Shown: positions 45,304-57,991 of the stretch, piece after piece
Position numbering within the stretch: the first letter of the stretch is position 1
Layout of the letters: the number at the start of each line of letters is the position of its first letter
Assembly (NCBI RefSeq): GCF_030272615.1
Contig: NC_081411.1
Location: forward strand, 161,581,089-161,645,088
Direction of reading: 5' to 3'
Source: Cryptomeria japonica
Taxonomy: Eukaryota > Streptophyta > Pinopsida > Cupressales > Cupressaceae
DNA: 64,000 nucleotides
Program-made: the position numbers and the translations under genes
Notes under the pieces: model-generated
Told to the model about the DNA's origin: nothing
Database searches by the model: none
Seen by the model: the letters and a program-made list of their open reading frames with translations, nothing else

Positions 45304-46762
45304 TACATATATAATAAATTAACCATCCCCATTGGCATAAAAGTGAGTCATCCTTCATCAAGAATCCCTTTCACCTAGCAATAGGAGGAAGGATTTAATT
45401 CTTGTTCTCTTATGTGCTTCATTCTAGAGATGTTATATTTGTCTAAGACAACTCCTCTTTGAGGTAGATGTATTTTGAGAAAAGATCACTTCTCCTCCAA
45501 GGATCTCAGTTACACTTATAGCAAGATATCTCTTTTCAGTTATCTTATCCTTTCTTGAAGAGTATTCCCTCTCTTGCTTGGATTTATGACATTGTTGCAT
45601 GATGGATATCTTCTTGGTGTCAAAGGTAGGTATCCTTGTTCTACTTTCCTTAAGATATCAATATCAAACTACATTGAAATTTTAAGGGGGAGGCACCTAG
45701 GCTACTACTTTTGTATTATACTTCTCTTAAGCATTGTTTCACTTATACAATGGGTCATTATTGGAACTAGAGGGAAGCCTCTTAAAGTGAGATGTCTCCA
45801 CTTTTCTCTTATATAGTGGGTCACTCTCAAAACTAGAGAGCAACCTTTTAGAGAAATATGTCACCACTTTTCTCTTATACAATGGGTCATTCTTGAAACT
45901 AGAGGGTAGCCTTTTAGAGAGAGATGTCACCACTTTTCTCTTATATAGTGGGTCATTCTCAAAACTAGAGGAAAACCTCTTAGAGCGAGATGTTGCCACT
46001 TTTCTCTTATACAGTGGGATATTCTCGAAACCAGAGGGTAGCCTCTTAGAGAGATATGTTGCCACTTTCTTACCATTTGTACTTTACATCTTAAACAAGT
46101 TGTAGCATACTCAGGCTTAGACTCCTATGATGTGATTCAAACCTCACTTGCACACACATGCATGAGGTTGAGTGGAACTAACGGTGTTCTCACTCTCCTC
46201 CCTTACATGGATCACCTAGATAGAATCTAGGGGCTAGTTTTCCATGTCCTTTTTTTCTCCATGGATCACCTAGTTCTAAGGGCGAGATGTCCATGGTTTC
46301 TCATTTTTGCCTTTTTTCTCATGGATCACCAAAGTGTGTATGCACATTCTCTCTCTTCTTCCTCTCATGAACTTATAGTTCTACTATTGATGGTTCATAG
46401 ATGATGTCAAATTTTCTCTTTTATGTGGTTATTGGTGTTTATGTGATGGCATTTGTCTTTGTGTTTCAATTAGTTGTTGAGAGATTTGAGTATTGAGGTC
46501 TCTTTGGCTAGTTGATTTGTGGTCTTGTGGTTTATTTTTATCATGTGTCTTTTGTGCTTTGTCTTGTTCTTTTTGTTTTGTGTTCTCTTGCATATGTTTG
46601 AGTGAGTTAATATCCTAAGATTGTGGGATTTTGTTCCTCAAGATTAGTGATGTCTTATACTCCTTGTGGTATTGCTTTGCATCTCTCATCTTTATCTCTC
46701 TTTTTTTTTACTTTATCGACAATATTGACATAAGCCATACTCCCACTAAAGTGGGCTATAAA
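45304..46762 (+). other. gypsy-like element spacer, last part, with polypurine tract
   Basis: This continues the host element after the DNA transposon. It is similar along its length to 62830-64000. Positions 46748-46762 (AAAGTGGGCTATAAA) are the likely polypurine tract directly before the 3' LTR. No gene. Confidence 0.65.
45734..46075. repeat. 66-bp minisatellite in the gypsy-like spacer
   Basis: About five units of 66 bp containing 'cttttctcttatacaatggg' and 'cattcttgaaactagag'. Because 66 is a multiple of three, both strands stay open (for example 45739-46065 minus), giving 22-residue repeats with DPLYKRKV. The second family copy has the same repeat at 63230-63545 without a conserved frame, so I do not treat it as protein. 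Confidence 0.85.
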
Positions 46763-48002
46763 TATAGCATCATAAAATTGTGACCCTTTCAATTTTGACC
46801 ATGTTTTAGGTCCTCACCCTAGCAACTACATATCCCTACTTAATTGGGACCCCTCTTTGTATTATCCTTCCAAATCTACTTTTGTTTCAGCTCTTGTGTC
46901 ACCTTGTGACCTTGTTCAAGCCCTAAAATAGGGTAGGACAAGGCTATGGCACCCCTATCCCCCTTGGACAGGGGCATGGCACCCTATCCTATCTCTCTGG
47001 GTGGCCCTAAAATGGGTCCATCCGACCCTCGAAACTAATTTTCTTTTTGGGATTTACTTTCTCCTATGTCATCCTTTGCTAAGATGAAAATTAACCCTCC
47101 TAGGGAAGTATAAAAGGTGACTTAATTCCCTCATTTGATATAATAAAAGATTTATATAGATGATAAGAGAGAGGAAGGAAAAAAGAATAAGCGAAATTCG
47201 TCAAGTGTTCAAGCATTCAAGCCTTCAAGAATTCATCAAGTCTTCTTCTTCTTCATGTGTCTTCTTCACTCATCCATTAGAGAAACATTACAACATTCAT
47301 TTGCAAGCATGTGTGTATGTTAGGGTTTTGTCATGTCACATGCCATTTCATGCATCACTTGTGATTACATTTAAGAAGCAAAGCAACAATTATCAACAAA
47401 TTGTAGATCTACAAGGTATACATTTCCATTACTCACATTTAAGTATTTGTAGTTACTTTCTTTCAAGGTTTATTTCTCAACTGAGGTTTGACTAAGGAAA
47501 AACCCTATCCACAACCCTTCTTCCCTTATTTTTTGTGTGCAGGTTGCTGGTGTGCAGCTGTAATTGCAGATTTAGCCTTCATTTAGAGAGATGGAAAAAC
47601 CCTTTTTGACTTGTGGATTTTTCGGAGGATTGTTCATAGCTTACGCATGGTCCCGACGACATTTCCCCAAATTTGCAGGGCAGATTTATGTCAGTCTAAA
47701 TATCTCAGATCTGAAGTTACAACATGATCTTGAATCAGTAGCTCTGTATTTCATCCATTTTGTCTTCCTTTTCTGCATAGTCAACAAGTCAACATATCTA
47801 TTTACAAAAGAGGACAAATTGCATTCCAACAACTTGCAATCCACTTATCATTCACATTCTTATTTCCCTTAGATTTGGATCTAGTGGATTAAACCCTCTT
47901 TTGAATGTAAAGTGCATTTTGGCATCAAGTGAAAATCATCCTAGTGGTTTCCTTTCTCTCCCCTAGGTGGGGAGCCACTAAGGTAAAATTTTCCACTTTA
48001 CA
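46763..48002 (+). repeat. 3' LTR of the gypsy-like element
   Basis: Starts TATAGCATCATAAAATTG (TG changed to TA) and ends TTTTCCACTTTACA, followed by the target duplication CAAGG. The hairpin of the 5' LTR is duplicated and degraded here (46930-46990), which accounts for most of the length difference. Confidence 0.9.
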
Positions 48003-48007
48003 CAAGG

Positions 48008-48472
48008 TTTGAACAACAAAATATGTTTCTCCTCCCAACTCTAGAGTGAAGTGAAAAAGATTTTATTCCTATCTTCCACCTTGTCAAGGATAACCACAAA
48101 GAATCATTGAGCTCTTGGGTAGATCTACACATTACTATCCATAAGGGGGCCCTAGGTCTCTAAAATTTACTTATGAAGATCCCCAAGACTTGGCCAAAAT
48201 CCTTGAAACCTCCCTACCAAACCCCTTTTAGCAAAATATTCTTCATTTTCAAAAACCTCCTTGGTTGTATCTGCATCCAAATTTACTATTGCCCTTGTAG
48301 CAACATCCTCTTCCCCACACCCAAGAGCATCCCTGTTGTGGACACCTCCAAAACCAAAGGCCAATTGATTAGCCCTCTTAACTTTTCCCCCATTTCTCAA
48401 AGGTGATGCCAATGGCCTTTGGTCCTTCCTCCCCATGTCCGATAAGGCCTCATTTTTCATTTTCAAAAGCAC
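48008..48472 (-). pseudogene. LINE ORF1 (DUF4283), N-terminal part
   Basis: The frame from 48472 leads to EVFENEEYFAKRGLVGRFQ, then GFWPSLGDLHK, the standard start of the DUF4283 domain of plant LINE ORF1. Interrupted sequence down to 48008 reads TYFVVQ-like and HILLFKPW-like depending on frame. Joining 48008 to 28607 across the gypsy-like element, and counting the CAAGG duplication once, restores the order of the ORF1 domain. Stops and a frameshift lie between 48008 and 48165. Confidence 0.75.
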
Positions 48473-49492
48473 CCCTTCACAAAGCCACCACTTTGCACCA
48501 CTCCAACAACCACATTATGTCATCACCCAAACAGGAGCAAGAGAGTCAAAGGGCCACCACCATCCTTGGCACAGGATACAAAGGGCGCATTCAAATTCAA
48601 CAAGGCGGGTGAATCATTGGGGAGAGGCATCATGGGGAGAGAAGATATTCTTTGTTCCTAAGATCTTTTATTCTTATATTTGATTTTATGTTATTTTTCT
48701 TAAGGAGCTGGCATGCAAACATTGATTTTTCTTTATTTTTAATGTATTTTATTTATGTCGTTATTTTGAGAGACATAGGAAAGAGTAGTGTGTGTGTGTG
48801 TGTGTGTGTGTTTGATTAAATTATTTTGTAATAAATTGTTATAGATATACTTTAATTACATTTATGTATAGAATGTCAAGAAATATAGATAAATAAATAA
48901 AGAAAAGAACATAGAATAAGGTCATTTATAATGATTTTACAAGTCTCATGGAAAATAGATCTTCAAACTAAAGTAATATAATGTATATTTTTTCCTATCT
49001 ATTTTATTTTCTATTCATTTATTTGTGATAGTTTAAATAAATACAAATCATATTTAAAAAATAAACACCTAAATATATGAAGCAAATTATTTGAATTTTA
49101 TTTTATTTTAGTTTTTCAAAATTATAGAAAAAATATTAGAAGTTGTATTTAATAGGAAACGTAATAATATAGTCACTTGTGTGGAGTGTAATGACATAAA
49201 TATCTCACTTATGTTGGGTGTATTATAAAATATGATTAAAAAATAAATGAATTCTATAATAAAATTAAATATTTTTCTGTCTTTTCTCCATGGAAATAAT
49301 TAATATGTTAATTAAAAATACACCTTCAAAACTAAATTAGTTATGTTATAAAATAAAATAAGTTTTTGCCTTTTCTTCATGGATTATTTCTTAAAAATAA
49401 AGTAAATGAGAAATATATATTTTCACAAAATTTTGCATTGTTGATATGACTATACATTTAAGAAATTAAGATGTGAAGTATAATTTATTTAA

Positions 49493-49530
<38 letters not shown>

Positions 49531-51493
49531 CTTAAAAAGTGTGTAATTTAACAGTGGTTCATAGAGTAAAAAAGTATAGTAAAGATAATTGATATGTGGA
49601 AAAATATATAGTAAAACAATTTTCAAAATTAATCATTTTATCACTTTTTGTATGTGCTGTATTTTTTTTAACAAAAATAATTATATAACAAAATAACTAG
49701 TCAATTAAATATAATTAAATGGATAATATAATATAGTTCTTAAGTATATATTAGACCTTTAAGAATTATGTTTCCATATCTCTTAATTAGATGTATTTAA
49801 GATATCTATAAAATAATATTTTACTTATTTTTAGTGGTAAAATAGGTTTTGAAGGGATCAAAAACCCTTAGCAATCAATTTTTTTTAGGATTTCAAACCC
49901 TCTTATAGAACCTCGCTAGAAGATAGAGCATAGACACATAGTAACCAAACAATACTAATCAATAAACAAACAATAGAATATAAAAAGAAATACACAAGAG
50001 AGACCCTATTGTTACATCATTGAGGACATAGACATAATACCATCTAGCTAAACAAAACAATAATCCTAAGCCCTAGAGTAAATAGGAAAAACATAAAGAA
50101 GAGTAAAACTTTTAATATTCACTTCCTATAATGCTGACGCAAAGGAAAATTTGAGAGACACTCTTGTACTCCACCTCAATAGAATGACAACAACGATATT
50201 TAAACAAAGGAAAACAAAAAATCCCTTACAACACTTTACATCTTCTCTTGTAAAAATTGTGTCCACCTTAATAGAAAATTGATGTAGTCAAGAATGGATG
50301 GAATGCAATGGATAATCCAACATTACAATATATTAAACAAATTATTGAACAAAAGAAAAAAATATGCAACTTTATTGATCATACCAAAGTCCATGCATGC
50401 TAACTTTCTGGTCTCTATAAATTCAAATCTTACTTGTTTGTGGGAGATGTGAATTGGGGGTGGTGGACCCGGTCAATCTCCCAAGATACACACACTAACC
50501 TACAATACCATGCTACTTTTGATGGCATGAATAGGTTCTCCCAAAAAAATGTTGATGTTGAGAAAAATGTTGTTATTATCCTACCTAATACGGGGATTGA
50601 TGATGGATTAGAAGAGAATGTGAAATTACGAAAAAGAAGAACCATTCCGTAGAAGTATGGCATCCACCTCTTTAGTTGATAAATAATGTTATACTTTTCT
50701 ACTCTACCTCCTCTTTGGTGAAGATCTTGGAATAAGAAATAGAGATTTCCTTACCAGACTATTTCATGGATGAGGTGACTTTAAATATTTATTCATGTCT
50801 CTTCTATGTATTTTCTTTACCTTCAAACCCAATGTGGACTTAGTTAGACAATCAACTTCTAATACTTATGGTAGTGTTTTATTTATGACATAACGAATGT
50901 CTTGTTTTTATTCAAGTTTTCTATAAAGAAAGACATGATAAAATCTTTGTCAGAGCATCCCTAATTCTTTGACAAGGGACATAAGAATGGCCTATCCCTT
51001 TGTAAATGAAAGCTTGGGTTTGACCATAGGTTCAATCTAGGAAGTGTGGTCCAAACATGACTTAGATTATAAGGATGACATATTGAGTACAGGTGTCAAA
51101 ACAACCTAAAGAGAATTGCTTACTCTTTTGGATATTTTGATAAATATTAATAGATTTACCTTATAAAGGACTTAATTTATTATTTAAAGGATTTATATAG
51201 TTTGGAAATGAGTAATTCACTTCCCTAGTTTTCTACTTTGAGATATAAGTTCGGGAAAAGACTTTAATATATTTATTATGAAAATTTAAAACTTATTTGT
51301 TAGATTCATTTCCGATTTATCCATCTTATTGATATAATTTGAATCCCTGCACTACATTACCACACAAATAAAGGAAAATATGTTTCCTTTGACACTTCTA
51401 GCTATCCATGAATCCACTTAAGTTTTGTCTCTCTTAGGGGTTAACCCTCTTCCTCCTTGATTGGATGGTGCTTCACATGTCCTCAATGTTGAA
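48473..51493. other. AT-rich stretch with microsatellites, no gene
   Basis: Upstream LINE sequence may reach 48680. A (GT) run of about 11 units lies at 48789-48811 and a (TA) run of about 16 units at 49497-49529. Positions 48820-49850 are extremely A/T-rich. Frames such as 50434-50652 show no known domain. Confidence 0.5.
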
Positions 51494-52690
51494 TGTTCTA
51501 ACACACAAGACAACTGAGAAGGGGGGTGAATCAATTGTATAAATAAATCTTAAATTTGTTCTCTTAAATTATATCTATAACAAATTAACTTTAACACTTA
51601 ATCCGTAGAAAGATATGAGCATGAAAATAGAGCACACCATGCATAATGAAACACCATATTTTATGTGGAAAACCCTGATAGGAGAAAAACCAAGGACAAT
51701 ACTATTCTCAATATATGAGCACCTATTAGGGTGGCACTAGTTAAGGTAATTTTTACAAAGAAAGGATCACTGCAAGAGGCTCACTGTCGAAGAGAAATAA
51801 GGAAAGAGAGGCTATCGAATGGCTCACTTCCGAAATGAACAAGAATAAAAGAGAAAGAAAATGCACCTCTACAAATGTAACATCTGTAGATACATTTGGT
51901 TTAATACTTCTAGTAGCTAACACATGAAAGCTCAGACTACTTAACACCTTTCACAAACTCACACAATAGTCATCAAACAAACATGGAGATAGATCCATAT
52001 TCATTCACCTTCACCACACTTCACTTTCTTTCACAATACCCATACATTTATTCTATCTTCACACACACCTCTATTTATATTATTCTCACATATGAAAAGT
52101 CTCCCAAGGTTGACTAAGCAACTTAGCCAAATACAATTTGATTTAGATTGACACTAAACATTCCCATAGTGTAAAATAATTTAAAGTGGACCACAACATA
52201 TCTTAAATGAGATGAAAATAACTATCAAATATGTTATACAATGATCCATAATCATCAAAGCAATAATATGAAGTGTAAACACCCAAGGTCAGCCAAACCT
52301 AGAGTAAACACCACCGAACTTGAAAACCATGCTTTTGAAGCCCACAAATGTGTAAAATGAGTAAAATGAAGCTAAAGACATTATCAAATTCACTACTAAA
52401 CCATAACATTAAAAACCAAAATACGGAGAAATGTGGAGCATGCATTTCATATAGAAACAATGTAAAATGCAGTCAAACATACTTGTAAATGTAACTTCCT
52501 TAACACAACACCAAATATAGAATATGGAATCTTTAAACATTTTTTAACAACATCCAAATTTCATGAATAGATGTACAATATAGAAGATATGTAGAGAAAC
52601 TTTCTCAGCGCAACTGCACAAATAGCTCAACATCAATTATACCATCCAGTCACTAATGACAATCAAAGCATGTTGACATAAATGAAAATA
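51494..52690 (-). repeat. copia LTR remnant
   Basis: Starts TGTTCTAACACACAAGACAA and continues with GGGGGGTGAATCAATTG, the same kind of LTR edge as 60726 (TGTTAGAACCC ... GGGGGGTTGAATCA). No primer site adjoins it, which suggests a solo LTR. The other end, near 'catgttgaca' at 52668-52680, is uncertain and I found no matching target duplication. Confidence 0.5.
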
Positions 52691-53323
52691 CATTAATATA
52701 TCATTCTAATCAACCTTGCAATAGTTAACACTTCTCTTTCTTCAAAAGGGATAATTTTTAAGGATGGAGAAAGCATGGACTCTGACTTGTAGCATTAGAA
52801 GGGAAAATTGATATATTTGAAAAAATAGATAACAACAAAAAGGATAGCCCCTTTATCATAGCCTAACCCCCTCGGGTGACTAAACATGCTATCTTACCTA
52901 CCAAGATGGTGGTTTCAATTGTGCATATAATTTTGAATGATTCTATCTTCACCACTAATAAGAGTATACTGATTATTGAGTATTCCTTGACTACATCTGA
53001 TCATAATAGGTCTTCTTCTCAAATCCCTAAGGAAGATAATAAGAACTCAAAACCAATATATAGTATACCTATTAAAGGAATTATCTTTTAGCCAAGGAAG
53101 TGATGAATAGTTAGATTGGTGCACAAATCCCTAGTAAATGAATTAGTTTAGTGGAAATATAGTTGGACATAAGAAATTTGTTAGGATCTCCTAACCCTTC
53201 TACTTAAGAAAATAACTATACAATGGTGAATAACAAAAGTGTTAGTGTAGATTTTTTATATTTATTTTTCCTACACATTATTAAACATACTAAGGTTATA
53301 TTAGGATGGTTTATATGAGGAAA
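52691..53323. other. unassigned stretch
   Basis: A 71-codon plus-strand frame at 52876-53091 and low-complexity flanks. No domain or LTR end recognised. Confidence 0.4.
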
Positions 53324-53800
53324 TGTGACATAGTCCTACATCTCCATGTTTCATTCACACCCATATTTGGGTGGTTGAATGTCACCCACTTTTGGACTCA
53401 TTTACCAACTCTCCATAACCATGTGTTTGTCCCTACTTGAGTTGGTTGGCCACATGTTTGGCATTTTCCAAGTAGGCACAATTCCCACCTAAGTTGGTTA
53501 TTTGGGAGTTATTATTCGTCTTAGAATTATGTGTCCACATTTTCCTATATAATCAACACTCACCTCTCCCTTATGAGATAATTTAGAGCTAATTGATATG
53601 ATTTCATATCATCTCAGTCAGTATAAGGAAGTGCTGATCCATATTATATTTTTTGGAGTGTGATAATATCATCATTCTATTATTGCACCATATTTCAACA
53701 TTTTATCCTCTTTGTTTCTCTCATGTAGAAGGTTGATCTTAGTTTTGTAGGTGATCTTGGAAGATTGAGTCCATCGGTGACTCTAACATGGTATTAGAGC
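53324..53800 (+). repeat. copia 5' LTR with primer site
   Basis: A 465-bp LTR from TGTGACATAGTCCTACATC to GACTCTAACA, directly followed by TGGTATTAGAGC (53789-53800), the Met-tRNA primer site with one C-to-T change. The LTR opening is typical of plant copia LTRs. The interior breaks off within about 130 bases (no gag), so only the 5' end survives. Confidence 0.75.
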
Positions 53801-54127
53801 TTCTAGATCTACAAGCTCCTTCTCAAATTTGGGAGAAATTCAGCTGCGAGATTTTGCTGGGTGCATGTTTTGTCAAAAAGGACATGATGATTGTGTCCAG
53901 AAGGCTGAACTGATGAATTTTGATATAAGACACTGTATATTTTAGTGAAACTCAAAAAATGGACCCACCTACATAATTACGGTATGGAGAATATTGTTTT
54001 TGTTAAAAGAAAATTATATTTTTCCTGAATAAGAAAAAGACTATAAAAAAATAATATATTATTTAAAAATTAAATGCATGTTTTTTATTGTTCTCACAAA
54101 ATATGTTTGTTCCAAAGTTTATATATA
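53801..54127. other. short remains after the primer site
   Basis: A leader-like sequence to about 53930, then A/T-rich DNA. No gene. Confidence 0.4.
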
Positions 54128-54660
54128 TAATTTTTTGTACTCGATAGGACACCCCTATCGAGCCCCACCCATAACCTACAGGCCTGTACCTGCAAGGGTA
54201 CGTAGGGGTACCAAAGCCTCTAGGCTCGAGGACCCTACCCCTTGTGGCCCACAGCCCTCAAGTTGCTTGTGCTCACGCAACCTGCAAAGTTTTAAATCCC
54301 CACGTGACCCCTTTCAAACATGGTCCCAACAACTGTCACCCAAATTTGTAGGGGATGTTCATCTTGACCTTTTACTACTAATTCCAAGTGCACAACTTCA
54401 TCTTGCATTTCTATCTCAAGTTATAATCATTTCTTTGTCACTTTTATACTTAGTCTTTATTCGCATAATTCAACTTATCCATTCTAAAAGAGGGGTTACT
54501 TTCACTTTCCAAATTCATTGTCAATTCACTTAGCATTCAATCTCTTTGTATTGAGATTCTATCTAGTGAATTATCCCCCATCTTTTAAATGTAATGTGCG
54601 TAAGAGGTTGAAGGGAATCTTTTGTGAAACTTTCACTTCTTCCTTAAGGAGGGTAAATCT
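54128..54660 (+). repeat. fragment of a second gypsy-type LTR
   Basis: It has the same layout as the 28608-29797 LTR end: a hairpin region, 'cattctaaaagaggggttac', 'cacttagcattcaatctc', 'ctagtgaattatcccccatc', then 'aaatgtaatgtgcgtaag'. It is too diverged to be the same family. A perfect inverted repeat CTCGATAGG/CCTATCGAG lies at 54140-54162, in the same relative setting as the hairpin at 28771. Confidence 0.45.
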
Positions 54661-55334
54661 TTCTTCTTGATCTCCCCATCAACTCACCATGTTTTGTGAA
54701 TTTTTGGCTCAGTCTCCTGAAGGATAATGGGTGCCTGTTTTCTTAAAAATGGGATCCCATTTCAGCAGCATTTTTACTCACAAGAAAACTTCCCCCGAAT
54801 TTCTAATCATCTCCTTGCACTTGCCGGAGGAATGATAGTCAACTTAATAATAATATCTATTTATGAGATATCTAGAAAGATAATATCTATACAGTTCACA
54901 TGAGGAAAGTGTATGATTATACCTAGAGAAAGACACAATGTAATTATTACCATTTATGGAGAAACAAGGACACTATTGATAAAGAGTGCAGGGGAATTTT
55001 TAGGTTTGGGGTTGTACTATGTGTGATTTTCATATTACTTATCATTGTAAATGCTAACCATTTATCATTAGGTCATAGATCTAACTTTTGATATTATATT
55101 TTATTTTCCCGTCCTAGAAGAAAATATATTTTATGAGGAAATTATATTGTAGCTATCTATTATAGGAGTTTGATAGATTTTGAGTGGCCTCTACATCTCA
55201 GTTAGTCATAATCATATGAGAAGCTTTCTCTACAAGTATATTGTGATATGTTGCTGATTATAGAATAATATATTGGGTAGCTTTAAGAATGTGTAGTTTT
55301 TGTCTTGAAATGGTTCTCCCCACATAAATCATTG
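54661..55334. other. unassigned stretch before copia D
   Basis: No gene or clear element edge. The left LTR of copia D begins abruptly at 55335. Confidence 0.4.
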
Positions 55335-56122
55335 TCTACACATGCAGATAGGCAAGCTTCCTAGAGCTCACTTCTCAATCACAAAAGGGAGTCACACTGA
55401 CTACAATTGCATGATTAAATCCAATGATAATATACTGCTCAAAGTAGCATCTACAATGTCGGATTCAGTACCAGTTAAGCTCTGATTGTCTCCTTCAAAC
55501 CTTCCTTGAATCTTCAAATGATGTCTGTGTGAGTAGCTCTTCTTATATTCGCATATACCAAATATCACAACCTTACAATACCTTATTACATACCATCACA
55601 ATGTTAATATCACAATTGAGATCTTACATATATACCAAAACCTAAGACCAAATGTGTAGGTCAGCTTACTTAAAATCATACAATAAAATCTATTACAAGT
55701 AAGTCAGGATGTGATGCATCATGTTGGCTCAACAATAATATTAACTGATTTAAATCATCTCCATAATGTGTCGTGCTAATCTAGAATAGATAATGCATGT
55801 CGGTCCATAACCTAGACCAATCTGCCAATAACAACAAATATGTCAACCTGATTAGACCAATAACCAAATATCCAAAACCAAGTGTCCAAGCCATGTCTTC
55901 AGCTTAACCAAGTGATCTCCAGATAATAACAAGTCATCCTCAGTGTCGGTGAATGATGTAACCTGCCGGTGAACCAAATACGGGTGACTGTGCATAAGTC
56001 ACTGAACTTGTCGATGAACATAATATGTCGGTTCAACATAGCCAAAGATCTCTAGAAGGATAAGTGTCAATAAGTGTTGACATCAATGACAAAACCAATG
56101 CAACATATCCATAATACCAACA
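55335..56122 (-). repeat. copia D 3' LTR, truncated
   Basis: Begins abruptly inside the LTR at 'tctacacatgcagatagg' and ends ATAATACCAACA. A C-rich tract (atcccccctttggcat, 56123-56138) follows, which is the polypurine tract on the minus strand (ATGCCAAAGGGGGGAT into TGTTGG). Confidence 0.85.
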
Positions 56123-56138
56123 ATCCCCCCTTTGGCAT

Positions 56139-56599
56139 TGAAGGCAACACAAGATGAAAAAACCATCTAAGTGCTAAAACAGAAATACCAATAAACCAAA
56201 AACCAACAATCTTGAGAATAAATCAATACTAGAAATTAAAATAGAAATGCATAGAGTAATAATCTCTCCCCCAATGAATAATCTCTCCTCAAAGGATAAT
56301 GTGTTTTTCCATAGATATCTCTCCCCCTTTGATATCAAATGCCAAAGCAATATAAATACCAGATTCAACTAGTTTATAGAACCAATTATGAATACCAACT
56401 TATCCAACTACTCCCCCTAAGAAGTATCTCTCCTCCATCAAAGCTGAAAAAAGGTTTCTTTGTAAATTATGTCGGTTTGATGCCAAGCATTAACTGTCTA
56501 AGTCTCTATCTCTCTATCGGTGAGGGTATAACTCCAAGTTTCTTCTTTGAGATATTCAAAAGTTTCCTTAGGAGAAGGCTTAGTAAAGATATCTGCAAT
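56139..56599 (-). other. copia D post-pol region
   Basis: Untranslated. On the minus strand it holds further AAAGGGGGAGAGAT and TTGGGGGAGAGAT tracts near 56320 and 56270, a feature of Sirevirus 3' regions. There is no env-like frame. Confidence 0.6.
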
Positions 56600-57124
56600 C
56601 TACTCTTTAGTATTCACATAAACCAATTTCACTTCTTTTTCTTCAACATTCTCTTTCAGAAAATTGTATTTGATAGAAACACGTTTAGTCTTAGAGTGAA
56701 ATACCAGATTCTTAGATATATCAATTGCTTTTGAATTATCACAATAGATGATTATAGGTTCTTTGCATTTTACCTTTATATCCTTCAACATTTGCTTAAT
56801 CAATAATACCTGAGTACAATTTGTTGTTGCTACAACATATTCTGATTCTGTTGTTGATAATGATGTACAACTTTGTTTCTTGCTTATCCATGAAATCAAT
56901 CTGCTACCAAGAAAGAATTCCCCCATGATGGTGCTCTTTCTATCATCTACATCTCCTGCCCAATTAGCATTGGTGTATGCACATAACTCAAAATTTCCAT
57001 CTTTAGGATACCATAAACCAAGATTTGTTTTTCCTTGTAAATACTGGAATTTTTTTTTCACTATTGATTCATGATTTTCTCTAGGATTACTCTGAAATAT
57101 TGAAACAATACATACTACATTCAT
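56600..57124 (-). pseudogene. copia D RNase H domain
   Basis: A 174-codon frame with YTNANWAGDVDDRKST, SLSTTESEYVVA and YCDNSKAIDISKN, then VFHSKTKR and VYVNTKE, where it stops at a codon expected to be Gln (VNTKEQIAD in relatives). The first catalytic Asp of the usual DAD/DSDWAGD motif reads Asn here (TNANWAGD), so activity is doubtful even apart from the stop. Confidence 0.88.
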
Positions 57125-57133
57125 TATATCAGG

Positions 57134-57991
57134 TCATGTTTGTGTGAAATACAGTAAACCTCCAATCATAGATTTGTATCTTATCGGATTAACAGGAGCT
57201 GAATCATCCTTTAATAATAGTTTATTAGTTGTAGTCATAGGAGTACTTACCGATTTAGAGTTTTCCATACCAAATTTCTTCAGTAATTCTTTCAAGTACT
57301 TTGATTGACATAAGAATATACCTATATCAGTCTGTGAAATCTGCAATCCTAAGAAGAATTTTATCTCCCCAATCATAGACATTTCAAATTCTTCCTACAT
57401 CTTATTAGAAAAGTCTTTACATAATCCATCTTCTCCTCCAAAAATGATGTCATCAACAAAAACTTCAATAACCAAAATGTCTTCATTAGTCACTTTGAAA
57501 TATAAGTTGTTGTTAGCATTACCTTTAGTGTAACCAAGTTTCATAAGATATTTGTCCCATCTAGCATACCAAGCTCTAGGAGCTTGCTTCAATCCATCTA
57601 AAGCTTTCCTTAACCTACAAACCATATCTTTATCATTTGTCAATGAAAATCCATCAGGTTGTTCAATGTAAACTTCCTCTTCAAGATCACCATTTAGAAA
57701 TGCACGTTTAACATCCATTTTATAAACTTTATAGCTCTTATGTGCTGCAAATGCAAGAAATAATCTGACTGCCTCAATTCTAGCTACCGATGCAAAGGTT
57801 TCATTGTAATCAATTCCTTCTTTCTGTGAATATCCCTTACACACTAATCTTGTTTTGTTTCTTATTACCTTACCATCTTCATTAATTTTATTTCTAAATA
57901 CCCATTTAGTTCCAATTACATTTTTATTTTTAGGTCGAGGAACCAGTGTCCATGTATTGTTCTTTTCAATTTTTTCTAATTCATCTTCCAT
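57134..57991 (-). pseudogene. copia D reverse transcriptase domain
   Basis: Two frames in the same direction. 57991-57395 carries [69 protein letters not shown] and the polymerase site [10 protein letters not shown] (Phe in place of Tyr in YVDD). 57382-57134 carries GEIKFFLGLQISQ and YKSMIGGLLYFTQT. A stop near 57393 separates them, and another follows at 57132 where Arg or Trp would fit. Both active-site aspartates are present. Confidence 0.9.

Larger units (their letters stand above)
28608..48002 (+). mobile_element. gypsy-like, gag-only LTR element split by two later insertions
   Basis: LTRs at 28608-29797 (1,190 bp) and 46763-48002 (1,240 bp) are flanked by a perfect 5-bp target duplication, CAAGG (28603-28607 and 48003-48007). 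The interior holds a primer-site-like sequence, a decayed gag with a G-patch and two Cys-x-x-His...Cys motifs, a long untranslated spacer and a polypurine tract before the 3' LTR. No protease, reverse transcriptase or integrase sequence is present. Subtracting the nested solo LTR and DNA transposon leaves about 7.0 kb. It inserted into a LINE ORF1, which continues in frame on the far side. Assignment to Ty3/gypsy (Tat-like gag features) is by resemblance. Confidence 0.85.

Noticed and set aside
45739-46065. 108-codon minus-strand frame with five 22-residue repeats, and matching plus-strand frame 45893-46105
   Set aside because: The frame comes from a 66-bp minisatellite, a multiple of three, and is open on both strands. 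The second family copy does not keep it.
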